A stretch of DNA of 64,000 nucleotides, from positions 3,773,501-3,837,500 of the forward strand of contig NZ_CP107921.1 of assembly GCF_036014215.1 (NCBI RefSeq), given 5' to 3'. The DNA is from Streptomyces sp. NBC_00440 (GTDB lineage Bacteria; Actinomycetota; Actinomycetes; Streptomycetales; Streptomycetaceae). The position numbers and the translations under genes were made by a program. The notes under the pieces are model-generated. The model had not been told where the DNA came from. It made no database searches and worked only from the letters and a program-made list of their open reading frames with translations. Shown here one piece after another: positions 33,765-42,386 of this stretch; the first letter of the stretch is position 1; every line of letters begins with the position of its first letter.

Positions 33765-34142
33765 CGCCACCGGACCGCACCGGACCGCCCCGCACCGGCC
33801 CAGGAGGCACGGAAACGCCCGGAAACGCCCGGAAACAACGGGCCACCGCGAGGCCACAGAGGCGCCGCAGAAGGGCTGGAAACAGCGGTGCCGCACAGAG
33901 GCATGGGGCGTACGGGGCCTGTGGCGGCGGACGGTGCGTCACCCTGCGGTCACCGCACAGGACCCCGCACCCGGTCGTCCGCCGAGGTTCACTCTCCGTT
34001 CACTCACCCCCGTCGGCCACTTCACCTGATCTGCCTAATTTCGGCCTTACACGGTGCACGGCACCCCGCCGCACCGGTCACCTCTTCGCACGCCGCCGTA
34101 CAACGAATCGAAACCCGGCGGCTCCTGGAAGGAACACCCGAA
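33765..34142. other. 378-bp pstS promoter region
   Basis: It contains three tandem CCGGAAACG units (about 33811-33838), PHO boxes at 33987-34030 and the pstS ribosome binding site (GGAAGGAA, 34125-34132). No gene is seen; a frame running through it from 33888 is an upstream extension of pstS without a start signal. Confidence 0.7.
33987..34030 (+). promoter_or_regulatory. PHO boxes (PhoP-binding direct repeats) of pstS
   Basis: GTTCACTCTCC and GTTCACTCACC are directly adjacent 11-bp repeats matching the Streptomyces PHO-box unit (GTTCACC core). A weaker unit, CTTCACCTGAT, sits in register two repeats further on (34020-34030). PhoR-PhoP should switch on the pst operon here when phosphate is scarce. 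Confidence 0.85.
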
Positions 34143-35282
34143 GTGAAGCTTCAGCAGCGCAAGACCCGGCTTCGCGCCGCCGCGCTCGGCGCCCTCGCCG
34201 TATCCGGCGCCCTGGTCCTCACGGCGTGCGGTTCGGACAACAACAGCGGCTCGACCGGAGGCACCGGCACCAAGACGAACGCCGCATCCGACGTCAAGTG
34301 CGACGGTGCGAAGGGCCAGCTGCGCGCCTCCGGTTCGAGCGCGCAGAAGAACGCGATGGACCTGTGGGCCAAGGGCTACATGGCCGCCTGCCCCGGTGTC
34401 GACATCAACTACAAGTCGTCCTCGTCCGGTGAGGGCATCGTCGCCTTCAACCAGGGCACGGTCGGCTACGCCGGTTCGGACTCGCCGCTGAAGCCCGCCG
34501 AGGTCGCGGACTCCAAGAAGGTCTGCACCGGCGGCGGCCAGGGCATCGACCTCCCGATGGTCGGCGGCCCCATCGCGGTCGGCTACCACCTGGAGGGCGT
34601 GGACAACCTGGTCCTCGACGCCCCCACGCTGGCGAAGATCTTCTCGGCGAAGATCAAGACCTGGGACGACCCGGCGATCAAGAAGCTCAACCCCGGCGCG
34701 AAGCTGCCGTCCAAGGCGATCCAGCCCTTCCACCGCGCCGAAGACTCCGGCACCACGGAGAACCTGAGCAAGTACCTGACCGCGGCGGCGCCCGGCGACT
34801 GGAAGTACCCGGTCGGCAAGTCGTGGCCCGCGCCCGGCGGCCAGGCCGCGGCCGGTTCGGCCGGTGTCTCCCAGCAGGTGAAGCAGGTCGACGGCTCGAT
34901 CGGCTACTTCGAGCTCTCGTACGCCACCTCGCAGAAGATCTCCACGGTCAAGATCGACACGGGCGCCAGCGCCCCCGTCGAAGCGACCTCCGACAACGCC
35001 TCCAAGGCCATCGCCGCGGCCAAGGTCGTCGGCACCGGCTCCGACCTGTCGCTCAAGCTCGACTACACCACCAAGGCCGACGGCGCGTACCCGATCGTCC
35101 TGGTGACGTACGAGATCGTCTGTGACAAGGGCAACAAGTCCGACACCCTCGGCACCGTCAAGTCCTTCCTGAACTACACGGCGAGCGACGAGGGCCAGAA
35201 GCAGCTCTCGACCGCCGGTTACGCGCCGATCCCGACCGAGATCAACGCCAAGGTGCGCAAGACGCTCGCCACGATCTCGTAG
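34143..35282 (+). CDS. pstS: Phosphate ABC transporter, substrate-binding lipoprotein
   Basis: The 379-residue protein has a lipoprotein signal ending LVLTAC (lipidated Cys29), a Gly/Ser/Thr linker and a PstS domain with GSSAQKNAMDLW, YKSSSSGEGI and the phosphate-binding RAEDSGTTENLSKYL loop. It captures orthophosphate outside the cell for PstCAB. The start is GTG 34143, with GGAAGGAA 10 nt upstream; the longer frame has no initiation site. It is the first gene of pstSCAB and is under PHO-box control. Confidence 0.95.
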   Translation: MKLQQRKTRLRAAALGALAVSGALVLTACGSDNNSGSTGGTGTKTNAASDVKCDGAKGQLRASGSSAQKNAMDLWAKGYMAACPGVDINYKSSSSGEGIVAFNQGTVGYAGSDSPLKPAEVADSKKVCTGGGQGIDLPMVGGPIAVGYHLEGVDNLVLDAPTLAKIFSAKIKTWDDPAIKKLNPGAKLPSKAIQPFHRAEDSGTTENLSKYLTAAAPGDWKYPVGKSWPAPGGQAAAGSAGVSQQVKQVDGSIGYFELSYATSQKISTVKIDTGASAPVEATSDNASKAIAAAKVVGTGSDLSLKLDYTTKADGAYPIVLVTYEIVCDKGNKSDTLGTVKSFLNYTASDEGQKQLSTAGYAPIPTEINAKVRKTLATIS

Positions 35283-35424
35283 TCCGGTTCCCCACGTTCC
35301 ACACGTTCCACAGCAGTGACGGCGTCCGGCCCGGAGCGCTCCTCCGGGCCGGTCACCGCCCCCCCATCCGGTGCACCGCCGCCAGGGGAGCCACAGCTCC
35401 CCCACACAGACCGGAAAGACCACC

Positions 35425-36420
35425 ATGGCTACCACCGCACAGATAGACACCCCTCCACCGGAAACCCCCCTCCACACCCCGTCGGGCCCGTCCACCGGCC
35501 GGCTGGGCGACCGGGTCTTCCTCGGCCTCTCCAGAGGCTCGGGCGTCCTGCTCCTCGTGGTGATGGCAGCGATCGCGGGGTTCCTCACCTACCGCGCCTC
35601 CATCGCCATCTCGAAGGACCAGGGCAACTTCTTCACGACGTTCGACTGGCTGCCCTCGCAGACACCGCCGGTCTTCGGCATCGCGGTCCTGCTCGTCGGC
35701 ACCGTCATCAGCTCGGTCATCGCGATGGTCATCGCGGTCCCCGTCGCCGTCGGCATCGCGCTCTTCATCTCGCACTACGCGCCGCGCAGGCTGGCCACCA
35801 CACTCGCGTACGTGGTGGACCTGCTGGCCGCGGTGCCCAGCATCATCTACGGCATCTGGGGCGCCCTGATCCTGGTGCCCTACCTCGGCGGCCTCAACGT
35901 CTGGCTCGACCAGTACTTCGGCTGGACGTACATCTTCGACCAGACGCAGCCCGGCGTCTCGCGGAACATGCTGACCGTCGGCATCCTGCTGGCGATCATG
36001 ATCCTGCCGATCGTGACCAGCGTCAGCCGGGAGGTCTTCCTCCAGGTCCCGCGGATGAACGAGGAAGCCGCGCTCGCCCTCGGCGCCACCCGCTGGGAGG
36101 TCATCCGGCTCTCCGTACTGCCCTTCGGACGCTCGGGTGTCATCTCGGCCTCCATGCTGGGCCTGGGCCGGGCGCTCGGCGAGACGATGGCCGTCGCCAC
36201 GGTCCTCTCGCCCAGCTATGTGATGTCGCTGCACCTGCTCGACCCGGGCGGCGGCACCTTCGCCCAGAACATCGCGGCGAAGTTCGACGAGGCCAACCCG
36301 CTGGGGCGTGACGCCCTGATCGCGTCCGGCCTGGTCCTCTTCGTCCTCACCCTGCTCGTGAACGGCGCGGCCCGGCTGATCATCGCCCGCCGCAAGGAGT
36401 ACTCGGGGGCCAACGCATGA
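35425..36420 (+). CDS. pstC: Phosphate ABC transporter permease
   Basis: The 331-residue protein has six membrane helices and the EAA loop EEAALALGATRWEVIRLSVLPF, which docks onto the ATPase. The PstC-type motif LAAVPSIIYGIWG is present. ATG 35425 follows GGAAAG. The pstA gene overlaps its stop codon (ATGA). The 142-bp gap after pstS is without a clear terminator, so the four genes are expected to form one operon with pstS expressed most strongly. Confidence 0.95.
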   Translation: MATTAQIDTPPPETPLHTPSGPSTGRLGDRVFLGLSRGSGVLLLVVMAAIAGFLTYRASIAISKDQGNFFTTFDWLPSQTPPVFGIAVLLVGTVISSVIAMVIAVPVAVGIALFISHYAPRRLATTLAYVVDLLAAVPSIIYGIWGALILVPYLGGLNVWLDQYFGWTYIFDQTQPGVSRNMLTVGILLAIMILPIVTSVSREVFLQVPRMNEEAALALGATRWEVIRLSVLPFGRSGVISASMLGLGRALGETMAVATVLSPSYVMSLHLLDPGGGTFAQNIAAKFDEANPLGRDALIASGLVLFVLTLLVNGAARLIIARRKEYSGANA

Positions 36421-37496
36421 GCGACACAGCCGTAGAGACCGGACAGGAGCAGACGCCGCGCGTGCACGCGGCTCCGAGCCTCAGCGCCCGCAGCCTCCCC
36501 CGCTGGGCGCCGGCCGGCTTCGCCGCCGCCGCGATCGTGATCGGCGCGGGGATCGGCACCGCCGCAGGCCTCAGCAGCAAGGTCCAGTGGGGCCTGATCG
36601 CCGTCGCCGCCTTCCTCGCGCTCTCCTACGTCACGACCGCGCTGGTCGAGAACAAGCGCCAGGCCAAGGACCGCTTCGCGACCAGCATCATCTGGGTCTG
36701 CTTCATCCTGGCCGTCATCCCGCTGCTCTCGCTGCTCTGGACGACCGTCGGCCACGGGGTCAAGGACCTCAGCGTCAACTTCCTCACCCACTCGATGGTC
36801 GGCGTCCTCTCGTCCGACCAGGGCGGCGGCGTCTACCACGCGCTGGTCGGCACCGTGGAGCAGGTCGGCATCGCCACGGTGATCGCCGTCCCCATCGGCC
36901 TGCTGACGGCCGTCTATCTGGTGGAGTACGGCAAGGGCGCGCTGGCCAGGGCCGTGACGTTCTTCGTGGACGTCATGACCGGCATCCCGTCCATCGTCGC
37001 CGGCCTGTTCATCCTGTCGATCATGCTGATGACCGACACCGCGCCCTCGGGCCTGATGGGCTCGCTCGCGCTGACGATCCTGATGATGCCGGTCGTGGTC
37101 CGCTCCACCGAGGAGATGCTCAAGCTCGTCCCGAACGAGCTGCGCGAAGCGGCGCTGGCCCTCGGCGTACCGAAGTGGCGCATGATCCTCAAGGTCGTCC
37201 TGCCGACCGCGATCGGCGGTATCACCACCGGTGTGATGCTGGCCATCGCGCGCATCGCCGGGGAGACCGCGCCGATCATGCTGCTGGTGTTCGGCAGCCA
37301 GATGATCAACACCAACCCCTTCAAGGACGGCCAGTCCTCCCTGCCGTACTACATCTTCGAGCAGTACAAGCTCGGCGAGCCGCCCGCGATCGACCGGGCC
37401 TGGGCAGCGGCACTGGTGCTGATCGCCTTCGTCATGATCCTGAACCTCGTCGCCCGCGGCATAGCCCGCTGGAAGGCCCCGAAGACCGGCCGCTGA
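36417..37496 (+). CDS. pstA: Phosphate ABC transporter permease
   Basis: The 359-residue protein has three N-terminal helices more than the minimal core, followed by the conserved transporter core with TGIPSIVAGLF and the EAA loop REAALALGVPKWRMILKVVLP. It pairs with PstC to form the phosphate channel. The start overlaps pstC by four bases; pstB begins 24 bp after the stop. Confidence 0.95.
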   Translation: MSDTAVETGQEQTPRVHAAPSLSARSLPRWAPAGFAAAAIVIGAGIGTAAGLSSKVQWGLIAVAAFLALSYVTTALVENKRQAKDRFATSIIWVCFILAVIPLLSLLWTTVGHGVKDLSVNFLTHSMVGVLSSDQGGGVYHALVGTVEQVGIATVIAVPIGLLTAVYLVEYGKGALARAVTFFVDVMTGIPSIVAGLFILSIMLMTDTAPSGLMGSLALTILMMPVVVRSTEEMLKLVPNELREAALALGVPKWRMILKVVLPTAIGGITTGVMLAIARIAGETAPIMLLVFGSQMINTNPFKDGQSSLPYYIFEQYKLGEPPAIDRAWAAALVLIAFVMILNLVARGIARWKAPKTGR

Positions 37497-37520
37497 GGCC
37501 GAGAGAAGAAGCTGATTTTC

Positions 37521-38297
37521 ATGGCCAAGCGAATCGACATCAGCGGCCTGACCGCCTACTACAGCTCCCACAAGGCCATCGAGGACATCTCGATGACCGT
37601 GGAACCCCGCTCGGTGACCGCCTTCATCGGCCCGTCCGGCTGCGGCAAGTCGACCTTCCTGCGCACCCTCAACCGGATGCACGAGGTCACCCCGGGCGGC
37701 CGCGTCGAGGGCAAGGTGATGCTGGACGACGAGAACCTGTACGGGAGCCACGTCGACCCCGTCGCCGTACGCCGTACGGTCGGCATGGTCTTCCAGCGCC
37801 CGAACCCCTTCCCGACCATGTCGATCTTCGACAACGTCGCGGCGGGCCTGCGCCTGAACGGCTCGTACCGCAAGAGCGAGCTGACCGACATCGTCGAGAA
37901 GTCGCTCCGGGGCGCCAACCTCTGGAACGAGGTCAAGGACCGCCTCAACAAGCCGGGCTCCGGGCTCTCCGGCGGCCAGCAGCAGCGGCTCTGCATCGCC
38001 CGCGCCATCGCGGTCGAACCGCAGGTCCTGCTGATGGACGAGCCGTGCTCGGCGCTCGACCCGATCTCCACCCTCGCCATCGAGGACCTGGTGGGTGAGC
38101 TGAAGGAACGCTTCACGATCGTCATCGTGACGCACAACATGCAGCAGGCGGCGCGCGTCTCGGACCGCACGGCCTTCTTCAACCTCTCGGCGGTGGGCAA
38201 GCCGGGCCGGCTCATCGAGATCGACGAGACCGAACGGATCTTCTCGAACCCGTCAGTCCAGGCGACCGAGGACTACATCTCGGGCCGCTTCGGATAG
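37521..38297 (+). CDS. pstB: Phosphate ABC transporter ATP-binding protein
   Basis: The 258-residue ATPase has Walker [11 protein letters not shown]-loop [17 protein letters not shown] (PstB-specific), signature [14 protein letters not shown], Walker [14 protein letters not shown] and switch His in THNMQQ. It ends with EDYISGRFG, characteristic of PstB. It powers phosphate uptake through PstCA. It is the last gene of the operon; a bidirectional terminator follows. Confidence 0.97.
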   Translation: MAKRIDISGLTAYYSSHKAIEDISMTVEPRSVTAFIGPSGCGKSTFLRTLNRMHEVTPGGRVEGKVMLDDENLYGSHVDPVAVRRTVGMVFQRPNPFPTMSIFDNVAAGLRLNGSYRKSELTDIVEKSLRGANLWNEVKDRLNKPGSGLSGGQQQRLCIARAIAVEPQVLLMDEPCSALDPISTLAIEDLVGELKERFTIVIVTHNMQQAARVSDRTAFFNLSAVGKPGRLIEIDETERIFSNPSVQATEDYISGRFG

Positions 38298-38348
38298 ACG
38301 CCACGGCTTGCGGTGCTGCATGGCGGTGCCACCGCAAGGCAGAAAAAA

Positions 38349-38384
38349 GGGCCCGCCCCCCGTGGATTCCGGGGGGCGGGCCCA
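38349..38384. terminator. Bidirectional terminator between pstB and the phosphate permease gene
   Basis: GGGCCCGCCCCCC (38349-38361) pairs with 38371-38383. The minus strand continues into a run of six T (complement of GAAAAAA at 38342-38348), a canonical terminator for the permease transcript. Confidence 0.85.
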
Positions 38385-38418
38385 CTTCGTACGGCCGCCC
38401 GGGCGAGTGCGCCGGCGG

Positions 38419-39414
38419 TCAGAAGAGCAGCAGGACGACCCAGTAGCTGAGGGCAGCGACGACCGCGGCGGCCGGCATGGTGATGAACCAGCCGAGGACG
38501 ATGTTCTTGGCCACGCCCCAGCGCACCGCGCGCGGGCGCTTGGTCGCTCCCACACCCATGATCGCCGAGGTGATGACGTGCGTGGTCGAGATCGGCGCCT
38601 GGAAGAGGTATGACGAGCCGAACATGATCGCTGCACCGGTGGTCTCCGCCGCGAAGCCCTGCGGCGGGTCCAACTCGATGATCTTGCGGCCGAGGGTCCG
38701 CATGATGCGCCAGCCGCCCGCGTACGTACCGAGCGAGAGCATCAGCGCGCAGACGAGCTTGACCCAGACGGGGATCGCGTCGCTGAAGGTCTCGTGCCCG
38801 GAGATGACCAGGGCCATCATGACGACACCCATGGTCTTCTGCGCGTCCTGAAGACCGTGGCCGAGCGCCATGCCCGCGGCGGAGACCGTCTGGGCGATAC
38901 GGAATCCGCGCTTCGCCTTGTGCGGGTTGGACTTACGGAACAACCACAGGATCGCGACCATCACCAGATAGCCGACCACAAGACCGACGACCGGGGACAG
39001 GAACATCGGGATGACGATCTTCTCGACCACCCCGCTCCAGTGCACCATCGTGCCGCCCGCGAGCGCGGCGCCGACCAGTCCGCCGAACAGGGCGTGCGAG
39101 GACGAGGACGGCAGCCCGAAGTACCAGGTGATCAGGTTCCAGACGATCGCGCCGACGAGCGCGGAGAAGAGGATGCCCATCCCCTTCTGCCCGGTGGGCG
39201 TGGCGATCAGCCCTTCACTGACGGTCTTGGCGACCCCGCTGCCCAGGAAGGCGCCCGCGAGGTTCATCACAGCGGCCATCGCCAGAGCCGCACGCGGCGT
39301 CAGCGCCCGGGTGGACACCGAGGTCGCGATGGCATTGGCGGAGTCGTGGAAGCCGTTCGTGTAGGTGAATCCGAGCGCGACAGCAATGGTCACGATCAGA
39401 GTGAAGGTGTCCAC
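38419..39414 (-). CDS. pitH1: Low-affinity inorganic phosphate transporter (Pit)
   Basis: The 331-residue protein has two PHO4/PiT signature halves: ALGFTYTNGFHDSANAIATSV with GLPSSSSHALFGGLVGAAL, and GMALGHGLQDAQKTMGVVMMAL with QAPISTTHVITSAIMGVGATK. About ten membrane helices. It moves phosphate (often as a metal-phosphate complex) with protons. The GTG start at 39414 lies 5 nt after the DUF47 gene, which supplies the AAGGAG site. The symbol pitH1 is given by synteny with S. coelicolor and is from memory. Confidence 0.92.
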   Translation of the reverse strand: MDTFTLIVTIAVALGFTYTNGFHDSANAIATSVSTRALTPRAALAMAAVMNLAGAFLGSGVAKTVSEGLIATPTGQKGMGILFSALVGAIVWNLITWYFGLPSSSSHALFGGLVGAALAGGTMVHWSGVVEKIVIPMFLSPVVGLVVGYLVMVAILWLFRKSNPHKAKRGFRIAQTVSAAGMALGHGLQDAQKTMGVVMMALVISGHETFSDAIPVWVKLVCALMLSLGTYAGGWRIMRTLGRKIIELDPPQGFAAETTGAAIMFGSSYLFQAPISTTHVITSAIMGVGATKRPRAVRWGVAKNIVLGWFITMPAAAVVAALSYWVVLLLF

Positions 39415-39419
39415 GAGGT

Positions 39420-40040
39420 TCAGGACTCCTTGACCGCGATGGTCTCCACCGTGTTGGCCACGTGCTCGAACGCGTCGGCAGCCTCTTCCAGCACATCCAC
39501 GATCTGCTTGAGCTTCAGGACCTCCATGGCGTCGTACTTGCCATTGAAGAGGTGGGCGAGCAGCTTGCGGTGGATCTGGTCGGCCTGGTTCTCCAGCCGG
39601 TTGACCTCGATCCAGTACTCGGTCAGGTTGTTCATCGTCCGCAGGCTCGGCATCGCCTCAGCGGTCAGCACAGCTGCCCTGGCCAGCACCTCGATCTGCT
39701 GCTCGACGCCCTTGGGCAGCTCCTCGACCTGGTACAGCACGACGAGGTCGACGGCCTCCTCCATGAAGTCCATGATGTCGTCGAGGCACGAGGCGAGGTT
39801 GTAGATGTCCTCGCGGTCGAACGGCGTGATGAAGGAGGAGTTGAGCTGGTGGAAGATCGCGTGAGTCGCGTCGTCCCCCGCGTGCTCCGCTGCCCGCATC
39901 CGCTCCGCGATCTCGACCCGGCCGGATGCGTCCGCGCCGAGCAGTTCCATGAGGAGCTTCGAGCCCGTGACGATGTTGTCCGCGGATGCGGCGAACATGT
40001 CGTAGAAGCTCGTCTCCCTGGGGGTCAGACGAAAGCGCAC
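39420..40040 (-). CDS. DUF47 (PhoU-like) phosphate-transport accessory protein
   Basis: The 206-residue all-helical protein has MRFRLTPRETSFYDMFAASA, then DATHAIFHQLNSSFITPFDREDIYNLAS and a PhoU-like second half with DQIHRKLLAHLFN and LEEAADAFEHVANTVETIA. DUF47 proteins are encoded just before pit genes and are thought to regulate phosphate uptake, as PhoU does for PstSCAB. Translation starts at GTG 40040 after GAGGACC. Confidence 0.92.
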   Translation of the reverse strand: MRFRLTPRETSFYDMFAASADNIVTGSKLLMELLGADASGRVEIAERMRAAEHAGDDATHAIFHQLNSSFITPFDREDIYNLASCLDDIMDFMEEAVDLVVLYQVEELPKGVEQQIEVLARAAVLTAEAMPSLRTMNNLTEYWIEVNRLENQADQIHRKLLAHLFNGKYDAMEVLKLKQIVDVLEEAADAFEHVANTVETIAVKES

Positions 40041-40178
40041 GTGGGGTCCTCGGGGCTCTGGATTCGGTCAGGCTGATGCTAGGCGCATCATCCGGCCACG
40101 GCTAACCGGCGTTGTTCAGTGTCGCCCATGGGGCACAGTGATCAGCACGGGGCCCGCCCCGATTTTCGGAAGGATCGG

Positions 40179-40201
40179 TACTATATACCCACGAGGGGTA
40201 T
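40179..40201 (+). promoter_or_regulatory. csoR promoter and CsoR operator
   Basis: A TACTAT -10 box (40179-40184) is directly followed by ATACCC-acgag-GGGTAT (40185-40201), a CsoR-type inverted repeat. Binding there would block transcription, so csoR should repress itself until copper is bound. Confidence 0.75.
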
Positions 40202-40263
40202 CAAGAACCTTTCTGGACAGCGAGACACCATCATTCACAACGGTTCCACAACGGGAGGACGCG

Positions 40264-40611
40264 ATGACAACCACCGAGGCGGCCGGCGCGCCCGACCGTA
40301 CGGGCCAGGAGCCGGGCACCGAGCCCGTCGTGCACGGCTACCACAAGCAGAAGGACGAACACCTCAAGCGGCTGCGCCGGATCGAGGGCCAGATCCGCGG
40401 GCTCCAGCGGCTCGTGGACGAGGACGTCTACTGCATCGACATACTCACCCAGGTATCGGCCTCCACCAAGGCCCTGCAGTCCTTCGCGCTCCAGCTCCTG
40501 GAGGAGCACCTGCGGCACTGCGTGGCGGACGCGGCGGTCCGCGGCGGCGAGGAGATCGACGCGAAGGTCGAGGAAGCCACCAAGGCGATCGCCCGGCTGC
40601 TGCGCACCTGA
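40264..40611 (+). CDS. csoR: Copper-sensing repressor CsoR
   Basis: The 115-residue protein has the DUF156/CsoR helical fold with the Cu(I) ligands Cys57 (DVYCIDIL), His82 and Cys86 (EEHLRHCV), and the conserved RLRRIEGQIRGLQRLV helix. All three metal ligands are present, favouring copper over the other CsoR-family sensors. Apo-protein represses copper-export genes, which are not in this window, and probably its own gene through the operator at 40185-40201. Start: ATG 40264 after GGGAGG. Confidence 0.93.
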   Translation: MTTTEAAGAPDRTGQEPGTEPVVHGYHKQKDEHLKRLRRIEGQIRGLQRLVDEDVYCIDILTQVSASTKALQSFALQLLEEHLRHCVADAAVRGGEEIDAKVEEATKAIARLLRT

Positions 40612-40839
40612 GCCCCCGCTCCGCCCAGCGGTCGCCGGCTGTGGCCGGTGGTGACTGGTGGTGGTCGGTGGTGGCTGAAAATCGTCGGTCGGTACGGTCA
40701 GGGCGGCCGCTGCCCCCGGCTGTGACCGCTGCCCCCGGCTGCGACCGCTGCGACCGCGGGAGCCAGAGCCGCCGGGCAGTCGGTGCGGCCGGGAGCCCTG
40801 CCCCCGGCCACCCTGCGTCCTCCGGTTGCCGCGTCCCGC
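40612..40839. other. Low-complexity intergenic stretch
   Basis: It contains GGTGGTGAC-type and CTGTGACCGCTGCCCCCGG-type short repeats (about 40640-40760). I see no gene. Confidence 0.5.
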
Positions 40840-41058
40840 TCAGCGGTCGCGTTCGCGGTCCCGGCGGGTGCCGGCGCACCCCTCCGGGGGCGCGGTCCGC
40901 GCGGGCCGCGCGGTCCTCACCATCAGCACCTCGTCGATACGGGCCTGGCTGAGCCGCTCCTCCAGCGAAGCGGCGGCCGCGATCATCAACTCTCCGCACA
41001 GTTCGATCTCGACGAGGGCGATGCGGTCCTGGACGGTCAGCACTCCGGCCATGGCCAT
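40840..41058 (-). CDS. Small conserved hypothetical protein, 72 aa
   Basis: ATG 41058 follows AAGGGG. The sequence begins MAMAGVLTVQDRIALVEIEL and continues GELMIAAAASLEERLSQARIDEVL, an amphipathic helical region, then a basic Arg-rich tail. I recall similar short proteins at this place in other streptomycetes, with no known function. The 40-residue helical core looks conserved; the tail may be disordered. Confidence 0.6.
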   Translation of the reverse strand: MAMAGVLTVQDRIALVEIELCGELMIAAAASLEERLSQARIDEVLMVRTARPARTAPPEGCAGTRRDRERDR

Positions 41059-41183
41059 CACCCCTTTCTGAGCCGACTTCCCAGCGTAGGGAAACGCGTA
41101 CACGCCGCGCATGGCACGGACGGACCATTTCCCACTGGTTCCTGACGGTTCCTCTCGGCCCCCACGTGACCCCCGCCCGACTC

Positions 41184-42005
41184 CTACTCGACGCTCCCGG
41201 CGTAGATGTCGCCGAGCGGCGGCAGCGTCACCGACACCGGTGCGCCGAAGTCGTAGAGCAGCGTCGTCGACGCCACCTGGACCGTTTGCCCCTTGTTGGC
41301 GAAGCTGAACATCTCGCGCACCTTGCGCAGCCGGCCCCGGGCGTCGAAGTAGGCGTCGAAGGGCACACCGGGTCCGGCGAACCCTTTCGCCGCCGCGGCC
41401 AGCACCGCCCTGGCCTGCGGCGCCGCGTTCCGGGCGGCCACCGACAGATCGGCAATCCCCTTGTAGTGCCGCACCCGCGTACCGGCCAGCTCCTCCGTAC
41501 CGGCGTACGCCACCCCGCGCGCCCCGCGCAGCAGCTCGGCCGCGACCAGCGGATCGGTCGCCCCGTTGGTCACCAGGTTCCCGTCGGAGAGTTTCGCCGG
41601 CTCGATCCGTACCCACTCACCGGCGGGCACATTGGCGCCCCTGTTCTTCATGTAGACCGCGGCGGGCGTGAGGAGTTCGGTGATCGGCGGATGCTCCTCG
41701 GCCCCCGCGGCATCCGGGGGCAGGACGACCCGGAGCCGGCCGCTGCGCCGCCTGAAGTCGAAACCGCCGGTGCCCCGGATGGTCACCCGCGTCCCGCCGG
41801 TCGCCATCGTCATCGCCGTCCTGGCCCGGGAGCTGCCGGCCCCGGCCAGGACGTGCGCGGCCTCCCGCACCGCCTCCGGCCCGCCGTTCCGGTCGTCGGC
41901 CGACGCCCCGGTCCCGGCCGTACAGCCACCGGCCCCCACCACCCCCGCCAGAGCGAATGCGGCACCGGCGAGCGCCCTGGCCCTGCCTCTGTACTGCTCC
42001 ACCAT
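41184..42005 (-). CDS. Secreted lipoprotein with LolA/LppX-like fold
   Basis: The 273-residue protein has a lipoprotein signal ending VGAGGC (Cys28), then a region beginning MTMATGGTRVTIRGTGGFDF that resembles the beta-sheet opening of LppX/LprG/DUF-type hydrophobic-ligand lipoproteins; YKGIADLSVAA and PFDAYFDARGRLRKVR fit the same family. It is anchored outside the membrane and may bind or carry lipids. No operon partner; it is divergent from the 54-aa gene. Confidence 0.8.
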   Translation of the reverse strand: MVEQYRGRARALAGAAFALAGVVGAGGCTAGTGASADDRNGGPEAVREAAHVLAGAGSSRARTAMTMATGGTRVTIRGTGGFDFRRRSGRLRVVLPPDAAGAEEHPPITELLTPAAVYMKNRGANVPAGEWVRIEPAKLSDGNLVTNGATDPLVAAELLRGARGVAYAGTEELAGTRVRHYKGIADLSVAARNAAPQARAVLAAAAKGFAGPGVPFDAYFDARGRLRKVREMFSFANKGQTVQVASTTLLYDFGAPVSVTLPPLGDIYAGSVE

Positions 42006-42105
42006 CGCCTGCCAACCCCCAACGCCTGGCCAGTAATCGTCCGCGCCCGCCTCCTTCGCCTAACGACTTCCGTGAACCCTCGTCACGCCCCAGTACCGTG
42101 GACGG

Positions 42106-42270
42106 GTGCGCGACGACGACCCCCTGCGGAACCCCCGGCAGCACACCACCACGACCTCCGAACGCGGCTCCTTCTGCACGGCCCGCTGTGTCTGCGGCTG
42201 GACCGGCCCGGCCCGCCGCTCGCGCGAACGCGCCCGTACGGACGCGGCGGAGCACACGGCACAGACCTGA
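42106..42270 (+). CDS. Small Cys-containing protein, 54 aa
   Basis: GTG 42106 opens a 54-codon frame (VRDDDPLRNPRQ...) that ends at TGA 42270. The middle reads SFCTARCVCGWTGPARRSRE, with three closely spaced Cys and a GW turn reminiscent of a small zinc ribbon half-site. A TACCGT box (42094-42099) ends 6 nt before the GTG, so the mRNA is probably leaderless. Related short CxCGW(x)GPAR proteins occur in Streptomyces as far as I recall; the role is unknown. Confidence 0.6.
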   Translation: MRDDDPLRNPRQHTTTTSERGSFCTARCVCGWTGPARRSRERARTDAAEHTAQT

Positions 42271-42386
42271 GACACCGTCGGCACGTCCGCCCCACCCCGC
42301 ACCCACCGCCCGGTGACCGAACGGACGGTCGCGTCATGGAACCCGTACACCCGGGGTACTCGTCTCGTACGCCGGGAGGTTCACTC

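Noticed and set aside
33888..34142. N-terminal extension of PstS in the same frame
   Set aside because: The extension overlaps the PHO boxes and lacks a start signal; the lipoprotein signal begins at GTG 34143.
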